Positions 38,286-45,916 of a DNA stretch of 52,864 nucleotides are shown one piece after another (position 1 is the stretch's first letter; every line of letters starts with the position of its first letter). The stretch comes from Planctomycetota bacterium (lineage in GTDB: Bacteria; Planctomycetota; Brocadiia; Brocadiales; Bathyanammoxibiaceae): contig JAHFOV010000007.1 of assembly GCA_023261505.1 (NCBI GenBank), positions 1 through 52,864 on the forward strand, in the 5' to 3' direction. Made by a program: the position numbers and the translations under genes. Under the pieces are notes generated by a model. That model saw nothing but the letters and a program-made list of their open reading frames with translations. It searched no databases and was not told the DNA's origin.

Positions 38286-39260
38286 ATGTTGAACGGTTTG
38301 GGCCTGGGCGGTATCCACCTTGGGAGGGCAGGACATATTGTATGTGCTGGGTTACCCTGCCCCTTCCACTGTAGGAAGGAGGGGGAGAGGATATTTATTT
38401 TTAAGGAGGGATATGAGAGTATAGTGCGGAGTGCTGAGTGCGGAGTGCGGAATTCAGGATTGAGTAATCGGCAGTCCGCAATACCAAATCCACGAACAGT
38501 CAAAGGCCGTGGGCAGTATCCTTGTGTGGTTCTGGAAAATGGCAAAACGGTGATTATGAGAAGGGTGAGGCATGGGGGCTTATGGGGTAAGATCGCAGGA
38601 GGCGTGCTGTGGGGTGTGGGGCGTCCAGTACGGGAACTAATAAATGCAAAAGAATGTCTAGAAAGAGGAGTCCCCACGGCTGAAATCGTTGGAATAAGGC
38701 TGGAGCGAGTCTTAGGCGGATTTGGTACTTTCTTGGGAGTGGCCTTGCCCTTATTCAGGGCCGAGGTGTTTTCTAAAGAAATACCTGCAACGATAGACCT
38801 CCTGGGACTGCTTACTTCCCCTCAGGAATTTCATCAGCACAAGAGGGCAATCATTAGGGCTGTTGCCATGGCTGTAAGGGCTATGCATGAGGTGGGTTTA
38901 TATCATAACGATTTGCATCTAAAGAACATACTGATAACCATGCCAAGCTTGGGTAGACCTTTTAAGGCTTTTGTTATAGATTTGGACAAATCCAGCCTTC
39001 ACGAAAGATTGTTACTGTCCCAAAAGATTAAAAACCTACTAAGGTTAGATAGGTCTATAGAGAAGTTTATGGCAGTAGGGGCGTACTGCAATACGCCCCT
39101 ACTGCTAAGGGATAAACTCCGTTTTCTGAGGGACTACATGGGCAGTGATCCGTCTGCGGCAGCTTGGAAGGAACTGGCCCGTAGGCTTAATCCAAGGTAC
39201 ACCTTCCATAGGTTGTGGTGGAAAATAACTAAAATTGCAAATTACAGATTACAAATTTAA
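38286..39260 (+). CDS. Kdo/WaaP-family lipopolysaccharide kinase
   Basis: The 324-residue protein has a protein-kinase-like fold with catalytic loop YHNDLHLKNIL (His207, Asp209, Asn214) and metal motif VIDLDKS (Asp232). This family (KdkA, WaaP, InaA) phosphorylates Kdo or heptose of the LPS core at the inner membrane. Two inserts look repeat-derived. Residues about 47-70 come from a GTGCGGAGTGC-rich stretch (38424-38497), and residues 263-273 are exactly a 34-bp palindrome (39072-39105). Neither breaks the frame. No ribosome binding site precedes the ATG. The last residues (ITKIANYRLQI) also come from an AT-rich repeat. Confidence 0.8.
   Translation: MLNGLGLGGIHLGRAGHIVCAGLPCPFHCRKEGERIFIFKEGYESIVRSAECGVRNSGLSNRQSAIPNPRTVKGRGQYPCVVLENGKTVIMRRVRHGGLWGKIAGGVLWGVGRPVRELINAKECLERGVPTAEIVGIRLERVLGGFGTFLGVALPLFRAEVFSKEIPATIDLLGLLTSPQEFHQHKRAIIRAVAMAVRAMHEVGLYHNDLHLKNILITMPSLGRPFKAFVIDLDKSSLHERLLLSQKIKNLLRLDRSIEKFMAVGAYCNTPLLLRDKLRFLRDYMGSDPSAAAWKELARRLNPRYTFHRLWWKITKIANYRLQI
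39072..39105. repeat. 34-bp palindrome inside the LPS kinase gene, copy 2
   Basis: GCAGTAGGGGCGTAC is followed by its near-perfect reverse complement (one mismatch). It begins on a codon boundary and encodes AVGAYCNTPLL in frame. Its core matches the palindrome at 38145-38172. Confidence 0.9.
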
Positions 39261-39310
39261 AATTACAAGTTATAGATATGAAATATGGAATTTATAATTT
39301 GGAATTTGCT
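39232..39310. repeat. AT-rich repeat between kinase and plsY
   Basis: The AAATTGCAAATTACAGATTACAAAT-type sequence, followed by GGAATTTATAATTTGGAATTT, is a low-complexity stretch. It forms the 3' end of the kinase gene, the short gap, and the first codons of plsY. Confidence 0.45.
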
Positions 39311-39916
39311 GTTTATATACTGGCCTTTCTGGGTTCCTACCTGGTGGGGAGCATCCCTTTTGCTTATTTAGTGGCCAGGTGGGCAGTTGGTATAGATATT
39401 ACGCAGTATGGCAGTGGCAATGTGGGTGCCACCAATGTGGCCAGGGCGGTTGGGTGGCGTTATGGATCTTTGGTCTTTCTGATGGATATGCTGAAGGGGT
39501 TGGTGCCGGTGTATCTAGCCTCAAGATACGTGGGGGTGACAGTCCATCCTCTGGCAATACTTTGTGGTCTGGGGGCAATATTGGGGCACGTCTTTCCTGT
39601 CTATCTCAGATTTCAGGGGGGTAAGGCGGCGGCTACCAGTTTTGGGGTCTTCATATGGCTGGCCCCTAAGGCCCTGCTTATAGCCTTTGTCACATGGGGT
39701 GTTTTTGTACTCCTTACGCGATATGTATCCCTGGGTTCCATTATGGCGGCTGTGAGTTTTTGTGTGGTAATGGTAACCCTATACCATGAGCCTTTTGGAC
39801 AAGGGTTATACCTGACTTTGTTTAGTTTTCTTATTGCCTTGCTTGTGATTATTAGACACAAGGAGAATATCCGTAGGCTCATGGAAGGAACCGAAAGGAA
39901 GATAGGTCAGTCATAA
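39278..39916 (+). CDS. plsY: Glycerol-3-phosphate acyltransferase PlsY
   Basis: The 212-residue membrane enzyme transfers the acyl group of acyl-phosphate to glycerol-3-phosphate, the first step of phospholipid synthesis. Signatures are GSIPFAYLVAR, GSGNVGATNVAR (glycerol-phosphate site) and GGKAAATSFGVFIW, with about five hydrophobic segments. The first 10-12 residues come from the AT-rich repeat, and no ribosome binding site is evident, so the exact start is uncertain. Confidence 0.93.
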   Translation: MKYGIYNLEFAVYILAFLGSYLVGSIPFAYLVARWAVGIDITQYGSGNVGATNVARAVGWRYGSLVFLMDMLKGLVPVYLASRYVGVTVHPLAILCGLGAILGHVFPVYLRFQGGKAAATSFGVFIWLAPKALLIAFVTWGVFVLLTRYVSLGSIMAAVSFCVVMVTLYHEPFGQGLYLTLFSFLIALLVIIRHKENIRRLMEGTERKIGQS

Positions 39917-39919
39917 AGG

Positions 39920-39990
39920 CAGGTATTAGGGTCAAGGGGTTAGGGGCTAGTAATAATTAAGTCATGTTTGCTAGTCCGTAATCCCTGGCC
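39920..39990. repeat. Imperfect inverted repeat between plsY and amrB
   Basis: CAAGGGGTTAGGGGCTAG on the left and CTAGTCCGTAATCCCTGGCC on the right are imperfect inverted copies. They separate two convergent genes and could end both transcripts. Confidence 0.45.
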
Positions 39991-39991
39991 C

Positions 39992-40849
39992 CTAGAACAC
40001 TATCCCCGCATACCCCACAAAACTACTTGGGTCGCCTATAGGCTCTACGTCGTAACTGGTAGTGTAGTGGAGGAGCTCGCCACTAGTGAGTTCCAGAGCC
40101 CTAGCATAGGCCACAGTGGCTGCCAGGGCGCCTGGGCCACAGGCATTCATGTTTTTGCTGGCCTCAGGGATTATTTCTTCAGCATTCATAGACATACAAA
40201 GGTCTATCATGCGTTTATCATTAACTTCTTTCACCCAGGCTAGGGCCTTCATCCCTGTACCCACGCTTTTTACGCCGTAGTTAAGGCCGTAATGTGTCAG
40301 GTCGCTTGTGCCTATCACCGTTACTTTTTTTCCTTTTAATAACTGGGCAAGTTTATCTCCCAGTGGCGGTGAATCATTAGTGGCAGGGACCATGATGGGT
40401 ACAATATTAGCCTCTGGGAAGAGGTGCTGTATAAAGGGTACTTGTACCTCTATAGAATGCTCCATGAGATGACTCTCCAACTTTTCAATGAGGAGGTCAG
40501 GACATTCTTTTAAGAGGTAGTTAGCCAGGGCAGAGTCTATTTCTATCTCCCCCAGCGGTGTCTCCCACGAGCCCTCAGCCATGATGGTGGGTTTGTCTAC
40601 ACCAGCGACGTGGACAGAGCCCAATAGAACAAAGGTCTGTGGCTGAGAAAGTCGGTTGATGTTGTAATATACAGCAGCTGCCGTCTGCCCTGAATATATC
40701 CAGCCCGCATGGGGGACTATGCCAGCTACTATCTTTTCTCTCTTAGAGAGAATTGAGGAGGCCTTTCGCAGATACCTTTCGAGAGCCGATTCGCAGACCC
40801 CGGCACTGCCGGGATAAAATCCGATAGCAATGGGACTCCTTACAGCCAA
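39992..40849 (-). CDS. amrB: AmmeMemoRadiSam system protein B (MEMO1 family)
   Basis: The 285-residue protein belongs to the MEMO family, related to class III extradiol dioxygenases. Motifs include IVPHAGWIYSGQTAA (residues 43-57), a GS-H-x-G stretch in LLGSVHVAGVD, MEHSIEVQVPFIQ and SDLTHYG. In many genomes it occurs with an AMMECR1 protein and a radical-SAM enzyme; those partners are not next to it here. The start is a TTG at 40849 (MAVRSPIAIGFYPG) after a weak AGGAAT, since no ATG lies nearby. Confidence 0.9.
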   Translation of the reverse strand: MAVRSPIAIGFYPGSAGVCESALERYLRKASSILSKREKIVAGIVPHAGWIYSGQTAAAVYYNINRLSQPQTFVLLGSVHVAGVDKPTIMAEGSWETPLGEIEIDSALANYLLKECPDLLIEKLESHLMEHSIEVQVPFIQHLFPEANIVPIMVPATNDSPPLGDKLAQLLKGKKVTVIGTSDLTHYGLNYGVKSVGTGMKALAWVKEVNDKRMIDLCMSMNAEEIIPEASKNMNACGPGALAATVAYARALELTSGELLHYTTSYDVEPIGDPSSFVGYAGIVF

Positions 40850-41159
40850 TTTTTAATTCCTTTCATTACGAGCAAGTTTAGCAAGGAGAAAGCAGATTTG
40901 TCAAAAGCAATATGGGACTATCCACTAAGTTATAGGCTGACATCTCATCTAAAATGTTGCCGTTTCTATATACTGCCAAATTTATGTAATTATTTTATAC
41001 ATTCTTTTTTGTGTAAATTTCTTTTACATATAGCCAAGTTTAGGTCTTTTAAAGACTAATGTGCTCTTTATCTTGGATTGCTAGCCCATCACTAGGGTTT
41101 TGTAATATTTATGAACAAATTAAGACCTCTGAAAAAGTATGGGGAGCGACGCCTAAAGT

Positions 41160-41254
41160 GTCATTGCAAGCGAAGCGAAGCAATCTCATGTTTTCTAGCG
41201 CAAACCACTTAGGAGATTGCTTCGGGGCTTCGCCCCTCGTCCGCCTCAGGCGGA
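41160..41254. repeat. Composite dispersed repeat (GCGAAGCAATCTC element plus TCCGCC palindrome)
   Basis: CGAAGCAATCTC (41176-41187) pairs with GAGATTGCTTCG (41213-41224). Then GGGGCTTCGCCCC (41224-41236) and the perfect TCCGCCTCAGGCGGA (41240-41254) follow. Elements of the CATTGCGAGCGAAGCGAAGC type are known as dispersed repeats in many environmental genomes. Confidence 0.75.
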
Positions 41255-41555
41255 TCAGCTTTGCCCAAGATTTTTCAGAGACCTCAAATTGTAATTGGGC
41301 CATTAATTTTTGGCTTTACCTTAAGTTCTTTTATTTAAAAGTATTTGAATTTCTTTTCCGTTCCTTTCCCCTTTTGGCATATAGCTTGCCCAACATTTTA
41401 ATTCATAATTTCAATAATACAAATATCATAGGAGATAAAAGCATTGGGTAGTACCTTAAAGTCACAAGCCTTCTATTCTTACGGTCCGTCTCAGGCTGAT
41501 TATTTTAAAGTGTTACCCATGTTTATATACTCCACATAAAGAATTAGAAATTTGA

Positions 41556-41583
41556 TTGACAATTCTGGAAAGGCTTACATATT
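41556..41583 (+). promoter_or_regulatory. Promoter of the lipoprotein gene
   Basis: TTGACA (41556-41561) and CATATT (41578-41583) are 16 bp apart. AAGGAGG follows at 41602-41608, with a possible TTG start at 41615. Confidence 0.5.
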
Positions 41584-41614
41584 GTTCTCTAAAACCTTAC
41601 TAAGGAGGCGCCGG

Positions 41615-42201
41615 TTGGAAGGGAGGAGCAGCATAGCAAGGGGCACAAGCAAGAAAGACGGCGCTTTAGTGTATTTCGTCAGTTTCTTGGGGCTATTTTA
41701 CTCTGTGGATGCCAGCATATGGTTACGGGAGAGGCAGACCTATGGAAGGTTAAAAATGACCCAACTACAGGGGTAAAAAGGGTAGTAGAAAAATACTCTA
41801 CTGAAGGACAAGGTGAGGCTGTGGCGAAAAACGAGGCGGTAAAGATAGTCTTTAATCGTATGTTCTTGAAGCATATGGGCTGGACAGGCTTTGGAGAAAT
41901 CGTGGTCTTTGCAGAGGTCCAGGATGACCCTGAAGGGGATAGTAGACTTGTTACTAAAGTATACCGACCTCAGATAGTAGAAAATGCCTATCTAAACTTC
42001 ATTGACTCTACAATTTATGGTCCAATAGAATTTGATTGCACCTTCACCTTCCACCCTGTTAACCCTGAGACAACTGGCCCTGTTGATGTATTACTTTTGC
42101 GCTACGGACAATACTTAATTATTAAAAGGGAATTTGAGGAGAGGCCGGAGGCCAAAAAGGAATCGAAAGCACCTTCACACGAATATCCTTCAAAGACGTA
42201 G
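41615..42201 (+). pseudogene. Putative lipoprotein gene, N-terminal part, frame disturbed
   Basis: The main frame gives 160 residues from an ATG at 41719 (MVTGEADLWKV to the stop at 42201). The same frame is open upstream and encodes RRRFSVFRQFLGAILLCGCQ, which resembles a lipoprotein signal, but it has no start codon. A good Shine-Dalgarno (41602-41608) serves a TTG at 41615 in another frame, so an indel near 41650-41665 probably split the 5' end. I do not recognise the family. The mature part is mixed alpha/beta, with no cysteine until late. Alternatively, translation begins at 41719 and the protein is cytosolic. Confidence 0.5.
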
Positions 42202-42293
42202 AGTGTGAAAATGGTAAACTCTGGAGAGGGAACGACGAGTGTAGGGACAAAAGTTATGCCCTCATTTCCGTTGTTAAGTGCAAAGACGAGAGG

Positions 42294-42749
42294 GTGAATA
42301 GAGACAATGTGTTAAGGCTTAGCGCAGAAACCGCAAAGGAATACGATAAGCTGATAGCCGAAGATAACCTGAGCCTTGTAGAAGAGCGTCTGAGGGAACT
42401 TACCGCCACTTCAATAGCCTTTATGAATCTGGAGAAGATAAGAGAGGCCTGCCGGATGACGAACAGCATTGTTCCCTGTGGTACAGCCCTGAAAAGTTTA
42501 GTCGGAGAATCAGGGAAGCCAGGGGAAATAGATAAGCTGAAGAGTCAATTAGGAAGTACTACAGGTCTAGAAACTAAAAATGCCATAGGCACCTTCTTGC
42601 AGGAGAAAGAATCTCTAAGAGATGGTCTCGTGAGAGACTTGTTAGACCTAACGGGTTTGTATAAGACTCCTGAAGCCTGGGCAGCGGAAGATCCGTCCAA
42701 ATATAAAAAAGATCCGCGTAGCGGATATTACAGACCCAGTCAAATATAA
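42294..42749 (+). CDS. Hypothetical helical protein, probably C-terminal part of the preceding gene
   Basis: From the GTG at 42294 the protein has 151 residues, mostly helical and charged. The frame is open back to 42138 and encodes protein-like sequence there (TFTRISFKDVECENGKLWRG), overlapping the end of the lipoprotein frame. A one-base shift at the AAAAA run near 42154-42158 would fuse the two into one lipoprotein of about 330 residues. I do not recognise the family. The last codons (DPRSGYYRPSQI) overlap a small GATCCGCGTAGCGGAT palindrome. Confidence 0.5.
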   Translation: MNRDNVLRLSAETAKEYDKLIAEDNLSLVEERLRELTATSIAFMNLEKIREACRMTNSIVPCGTALKSLVGESGKPGEIDKLKSQLGSTTGLETKNAIGTFLQEKESLRDGLVRDLLDLTGLYKTPEAWAAEDPSKYKKDPRSGYYRPSQI

Positions 42750-42764
42750 AGAAATCCGCTTACA

Positions 42765-42803
42765 GGAGATTTAGGTTACGATATTCAGGTAACCTAGATC
42801 TCC
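42765..42803. repeat. Long inverted repeat, possible terminator
   Basis: Two 15-nt arms (GGAGATTTAGGTTAC and GTAACCTAGATCTCC, one mismatch) flank a 9-nt loop. A short T6 run follows only at about 42818. It lies downstream of the broken lipoprotein gene and upstream of the next operon. Confidence 0.55.
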
Positions 42804-42981
42804 CAGTCGGCGAAAAGTTTTTTACAGGCTTTGTTGTTTTCTGCAATACTTTTCGTATCGCCCATACCTCAGAAAAGTAATCCAGATTTATTCCAGTGTT
42901 TCCTAAGCATCTAACCTACTTGCCCCTTTAAATTCCTCATTTTTTTGGTTATCATAACATCTATCTCAAAAGGAGGCGTAG

Positions 42982-43623
42982 ATGTTGAAGATAGATGGTA
43001 TTACCATCACCTGGCTTGGCCACGATAGTATGAAGATAAAGGCAGTGGTAGCACCAACGGGTGCCTCAAGGGTCATTTATATAGACCCATTTCGGTTAAA
43101 AGAAAAGGAGGCTGCAGATATAGTCTTAATCACTCATGAGCACTATGACCACTGCTCTCCCGAAGATGTAGCAAAGATAGCGAAAAAAGATACAGTGGTG
43201 ATTGGCACTACAGATGTCACTCCCAGGTTTAAAGGAGCGACTAGGACAATAAAGGCTGGAGATTCCGTTACTATCCATGGGGTTACCATAGAGGCCGTTC
43301 CTGCTTATAACACCAACAAGAAATTCCACCCCAGGGCCAGCGGTTGGGTGGGGTATATTATAAACATCGGTGGAAAAAGGGTCTATCATGCAGGGGACAC
43401 AGACCATATACCGGAGATGGAGTCCCTGAAGGATATATATGTGGCGCTGGTGCCGATTAGTGGCATCTACGTTATGACGGCGGAGGAAGCAGCGGAGGCT
43501 GTGAACAAGATAAAGCCCAAAGTAGCTGTACCTATGCATTACGGCTCTGTAGTCGGGACTAAGGCCGATGCCGAACGTTTTAAGAAGCTGGTAAAGGAGC
43601 CGGTAAAGGTGGAGATATTATGA
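42982..43623 (+). CDS. Metallo-beta-lactamase-fold hydrolase (UPF0173/UlaG-like)
   Basis: The 213-residue enzyme has the metal motif THEHYDH (His52, His54, Asp56, His57), a later HAGDTD and a C-terminal PMHYGSVVGT. Members hydrolyse phosphodiesters or lactones; the substrate is unknown. AAAGGAGG precedes the ATG. It overlaps the next gene by 4 bp (ATGA) and is first in a tight five-gene unit ending in mutS. Confidence 0.9.
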   Translation: MLKIDGITITWLGHDSMKIKAVVAPTGASRVIYIDPFRLKEKEAADIVLITHEHYDHCSPEDVAKIAKKDTVVIGTTDVTPRFKGATRTIKAGDSVTIHGVTIEAVPAYNTNKKFHPRASGWVGYIINIGGKRVYHAGDTDHIPEMESLKDIYVALVPISGIYVMTAEEAAEAVNKIKPKVAVPMHYGSVVGTKADAERFKKLVKEPVKVEIL

Positions 43624-44681
43624 CAAAGGCAGTTGCATTGCTATCAGGGGGATTGGACAGCACTCTGGCTGTGCACCTGATGAAGTCTTTGGGTGTGGAG
43701 GTGGTGGCCCTGAACTTCACTACGGTCTTCTGCCGCTGTAACCGCGGGGGGAGTTGTAAATCCGAGGCAAAAAAGGTCTCTGAAGCCCTTAGAATACCTG
43801 TAAAGATGCTAAACATTACAGCCAGCTTCCTCAGGCTGGTCAAAAGGCCCAAATACGGTTATGGGAAAAACATGAACCCTTGCATAGATTGCCGTATCAA
43901 TATGTTTAGAATGGCAGGGGAGTTCATGAGGGAGATAGGGGCAGACTTCATAATTACTGGCGAAGTGCTAGGCCAGCGCCCGATGAGCCAGCGCCGTGAG
44001 GCAATGAAGATTATAGAGAAAGAAGCTGGCGTAGAGGGACTGGTTCTTAGGCCCCTTTGTGCCAGGCATATGCCTCCTACTATTCCAGAAAAGGTAGGGT
44101 TAGTAGATAGACAAAAACTTCTTGACTTCAAGGGGCGGGGAAGAAAGGGTCAAATGCAATTGGCAGACGTCTTTGAGCTAAAGGACTATCCATGTCCTGC
44201 GGGAGGCTGCCTTTTGACAGACCCAATGTTTGCCCACCGTATAAAAGAACTCTTCAACCATGATATTGGGTGTGAGTTGGGTGATATCCACCTTTTAAAA
44301 GTAGGCCGACACTACCGCCTGGATGATAGGACAAAGGCTGTCGTTGGTAGAAGAGAGGAAGAGAACCACCTGATAGAACACTATGCACAGCCAACGGATG
44401 CCCTTCTTATGCTTACAGACCTTACAGGCCCCTTGTGCCTAGTGAGAGGTAGCCTTACAGAGGAGAACCTTCGCCTTGCGGCAGGGCTGGTAGCCCGCTC
44501 AAGTAAGGCCAGGACGCTTTTCAGCGTTCGCATAACGGTTAAGCTCGATGGGGTCGAGAGGGTGATAGAAACAGCCCCTCTTGATGCTGCCAGGGCCCAG
44601 GAGTTGCTGATAGTAAAGAAAAAAGAGTCCGCTATTAGTCGGGAGTGGCACTGCCATCCGTCTGAGGCGGAAAGGGGGTGA
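43620..44681 (+). CDS. PP-loop ATP pyrophosphatase, ThiI/MnmA-like tRNA sulfurtransferase homologue
   Basis: The 353-residue protein has the PP-loop SGGLDST (residues 9-15), a Cys pair region (FCRCNRGGSC), NPCIDCR near residue 85 and YPCPAGGCLL near residue 192. This resembles the ThiI/MnmA-type proteins that thiolate tRNA, here without a THUMP domain and with a C-terminal domain like those often labelled tRNA 2-thiouridylate methyltransferase in anaerobes. Exact substrate is unknown. Residues 346-351 (HPSEAE) come from a TCCGTCTGAGGCGGA repeat, so the last few residues are probably recent. Its stop overlaps the next start by 4 bp. Confidence 0.82.
   Translation: MTKAVALLSGGLDSTLAVHLMKSLGVEVVALNFTTVFCRCNRGGSCKSEAKKVSEALRIPVKMLNITASFLRLVKRPKYGYGKNMNPCIDCRINMFRMAGEFMREIGADFIITGEVLGQRPMSQRREAMKIIEKEAGVEGLVLRPLCARHMPPTIPEKVGLVDRQKLLDFKGRGRKGQMQLADVFELKDYPCPAGGCLLTDPMFAHRIKELFNHDIGCELGDIHLLKVGRHYRLDDRTKAVVGRREEENHLIEHYAQPTDALLMLTDLTGPLCLVRGSLTEENLRLAAGLVARSSKARTLFSVRITVKLDGVERVIETAPLDAARAQELLIVKKKESAISREWHCHPSEAERG
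44657..44671. repeat. Palindrome TCCGTCTGAGGCGGA in the 3' end of the PP-loop gene
   Basis: This is a one-mismatch copy of the TCCGCC...GGCGGA family. It encodes the C-terminal PSEAE residues 10 bases before the stop. Confidence 0.8.
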
Positions 44682-45223
44682 GGAGCATACTGCAATTTAA
44701 TAGCGGAGTTTATCTTCTTATATGTAACGTGCCGGCTTGTCTGGCACGAACTAATTTGCCAGGTGCGTTCCATTCATTTCAGAAACAGCGTCAGAGGCAA
44801 GCTCCGACGCTACATTACAAAAAGTCGACCAATGGACTTGAAATACAAATAGGTAAGCTAGGAAGGGCCTTTTTCCCTGAGGGTTTTTATGTGTATGTAG
44901 GCAGCGCCCAGAGAAGTCTGGCCCAAAGGCTGGAAAGACATTTACGTAAAGAAAAAGCCCTCCACTGGCATATTGACTACCTCCTGCATCACGCTGAAAT
45001 CCTTTCTATATATGCACAGAAGGCTTCTAAGGAGTGGGAGTGCAGGTTGAGTAGGAGGCTGGCGGGGCTTGAGGGGGCAAGAGTAGTCATGAGGGGTTTC
45101 GGGTCTTCGGATTGTGGATGCATGTCCCACTTGTACTTCTTTCCCAGTAGGTTTCATCTTCCGAAAATAGATCATTTATTCCAATCATCAAGAGTGAATA
45201 AGGAGAAAAAAAGTCATGGATAA
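44678..45223 (+). CDS. GIY-YIG nuclease family protein (DUF123) with repeat-derived insert
   Basis: The 181-residue protein starts at a GTG (44678). The DUF123-type core is recognisable: GVYLLI at the N-terminus, then LEIQIGKLGRAFFPEGFYVYVGSA, RLERHLRKEKALHWHIDYL and a C-terminal GSSDCGCMSHLYFF. Between the first two elements about 36 residues (17-52) are encoded by two stem-loop repeats (44728-44748 and 44787-44811), which normal family members lack. The frame survives, but activity is uncertain. The end overlaps the next gene by 8 bp. Confidence 0.78.
   Translation: MRSILQFNSGVYLLICNVPACLARTNLPGAFHSFQKQRQRQAPTLHYKKSTNGLEIQIGKLGRAFFPEGFYVYVGSAQRSLAQRLERHLRKEKALHWHIDYLLHHAEILSIYAQKASKEWECRLSRRLAGLEGARVVMRGFGSSDCGCMSHLYFFPSRFHLPKIDHLFQSSRVNKEKKSHG
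44728..44811. repeat. Two stem-loop repeats inserted in the GIY-YIG gene
   Basis: CGTGCC pairs with GGCACG (44728-44748), and AGCGTCAGAG pairs with CTCCGACGCT (44787-44811, one mismatch). Both lie in frame within the coding sequence. Confidence 0.8.
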
Positions 45224-45908
45224 GACAAAGAAACTGAAAGAATTAAGGAAAAAAATAATTGACCAGATGTTTGTACAAGGTTGGAAGGATGTTTGGTTTT
45301 ACCCTAGCTGTGAAAAATGCAAAGAAAACAGGTGGAATCAGGAAAAGAAGCCCGGAGAAGAGCGCGAAGAATGTCAGGGGTTTAAGATTAAGGGTTTTTT
45401 AGGAACAAAGGATATAATATTTCTTGGTTTAAATCCCAGTTACGGTGCTTTTCCATCCGATAATGACAAATTTTTTTATGACTGTTTAAGCAACCGGGAT
45501 TTTGAAAATGCCCATATAACGGATTTAATAAAGATAAGGGCAAAAGGAAAGGGTTCTAAGCACGAAAGCATTGACAAACTTCTTGAAGATAAAAGAATTG
45601 TAAAGGAACAAGTAGAGTTTCTAAAGAGAGAAATTGAGATTATAGAGCCTAAGATTATTGTAACATTAGGTAAAGAATGCGATAAACATTTCAGGAAGAA
45701 GTTTGAAGAAAGGATTGAGGATCCATATGAAACTCCGCACCATTCTTTTAAGGTCTACTTGTTCAAATTGGCTAGTGGCTATGTAGAAGTAATAAATATT
45801 CCGCACTATTCTTCCAGAAAAACTAAGAACTACAAAAAAAAAGAAAAGAAATTCTTGAATGGAATGGAAGTAGTAAAAGAAGAATACTTGAAGAAAGTAA
45901 AAGAGTAG
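45216..45908 (+). CDS. Uracil-DNA-glycosylase-like fold protein, family unknown
   Basis: The 230-residue protein has a segment IIFLGLNPSYGAFPSD, a later KIIVTLGKECDKHF and VINIPHYSS. These match the layout of UDG-superfamily motifs (active-site loop, beta strand, and H-P-S-type loop), but the residues are not canonical. An N-terminal Cys set (SCEKC and later ECQG) may bind metal. It is visibly richer in A+T than its neighbours, suggesting horizontal gain, yet it overlaps the upstream gene and lies 8 bp before mutS. A role in DNA repair is inference. Confidence 0.55.
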   Translation: MDKTKKLKELRKKIIDQMFVQGWKDVWFYPSCEKCKENRWNQEKKPGEEREECQGFKIKGFLGTKDIIFLGLNPSYGAFPSDNDKFFYDCLSNRDFENAHITDLIKIRAKGKGSKHESIDKLLEDKRIVKEQVEFLKREIEIIEPKIIVTLGKECDKHFRKKFEERIEDPYETPHHSFKVYLFKLASGYVEVINIPHYSSRKTKNYKKKEKKFLNGMEVVKEEYLKKVKE

Positions 45909-45916
45909 AAAATACC

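Larger units (their letters stand above)
40850..41592. other. A+T-rich intergenic region with repeats
   Basis: No protein gene is supported. Open frames near 41059-41451 only read through repeats. The region contains the composite repeat at 41160-41254, a degenerate palindrome near 41483, and a promoter at 41556. Confidence 0.6.

Noticed and set aside
38225-38677. Minus-strand open frame of 150 codons
   Set aside because: It is antisense to the LPS kinase and reads through the low-complexity insert.
41059-41451. 130-residue open frame
   Set aside because: It reads through the composite repeat at 41160-41254, has no ribosome binding site and shows no protein-like features.
37440-42749. General sequencing error as the cause of all frame breaks
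   Set aside because: Not excluded, but about 30 kb of ribosomal genes are without a single frameshift, so pervasive error is unlikely.
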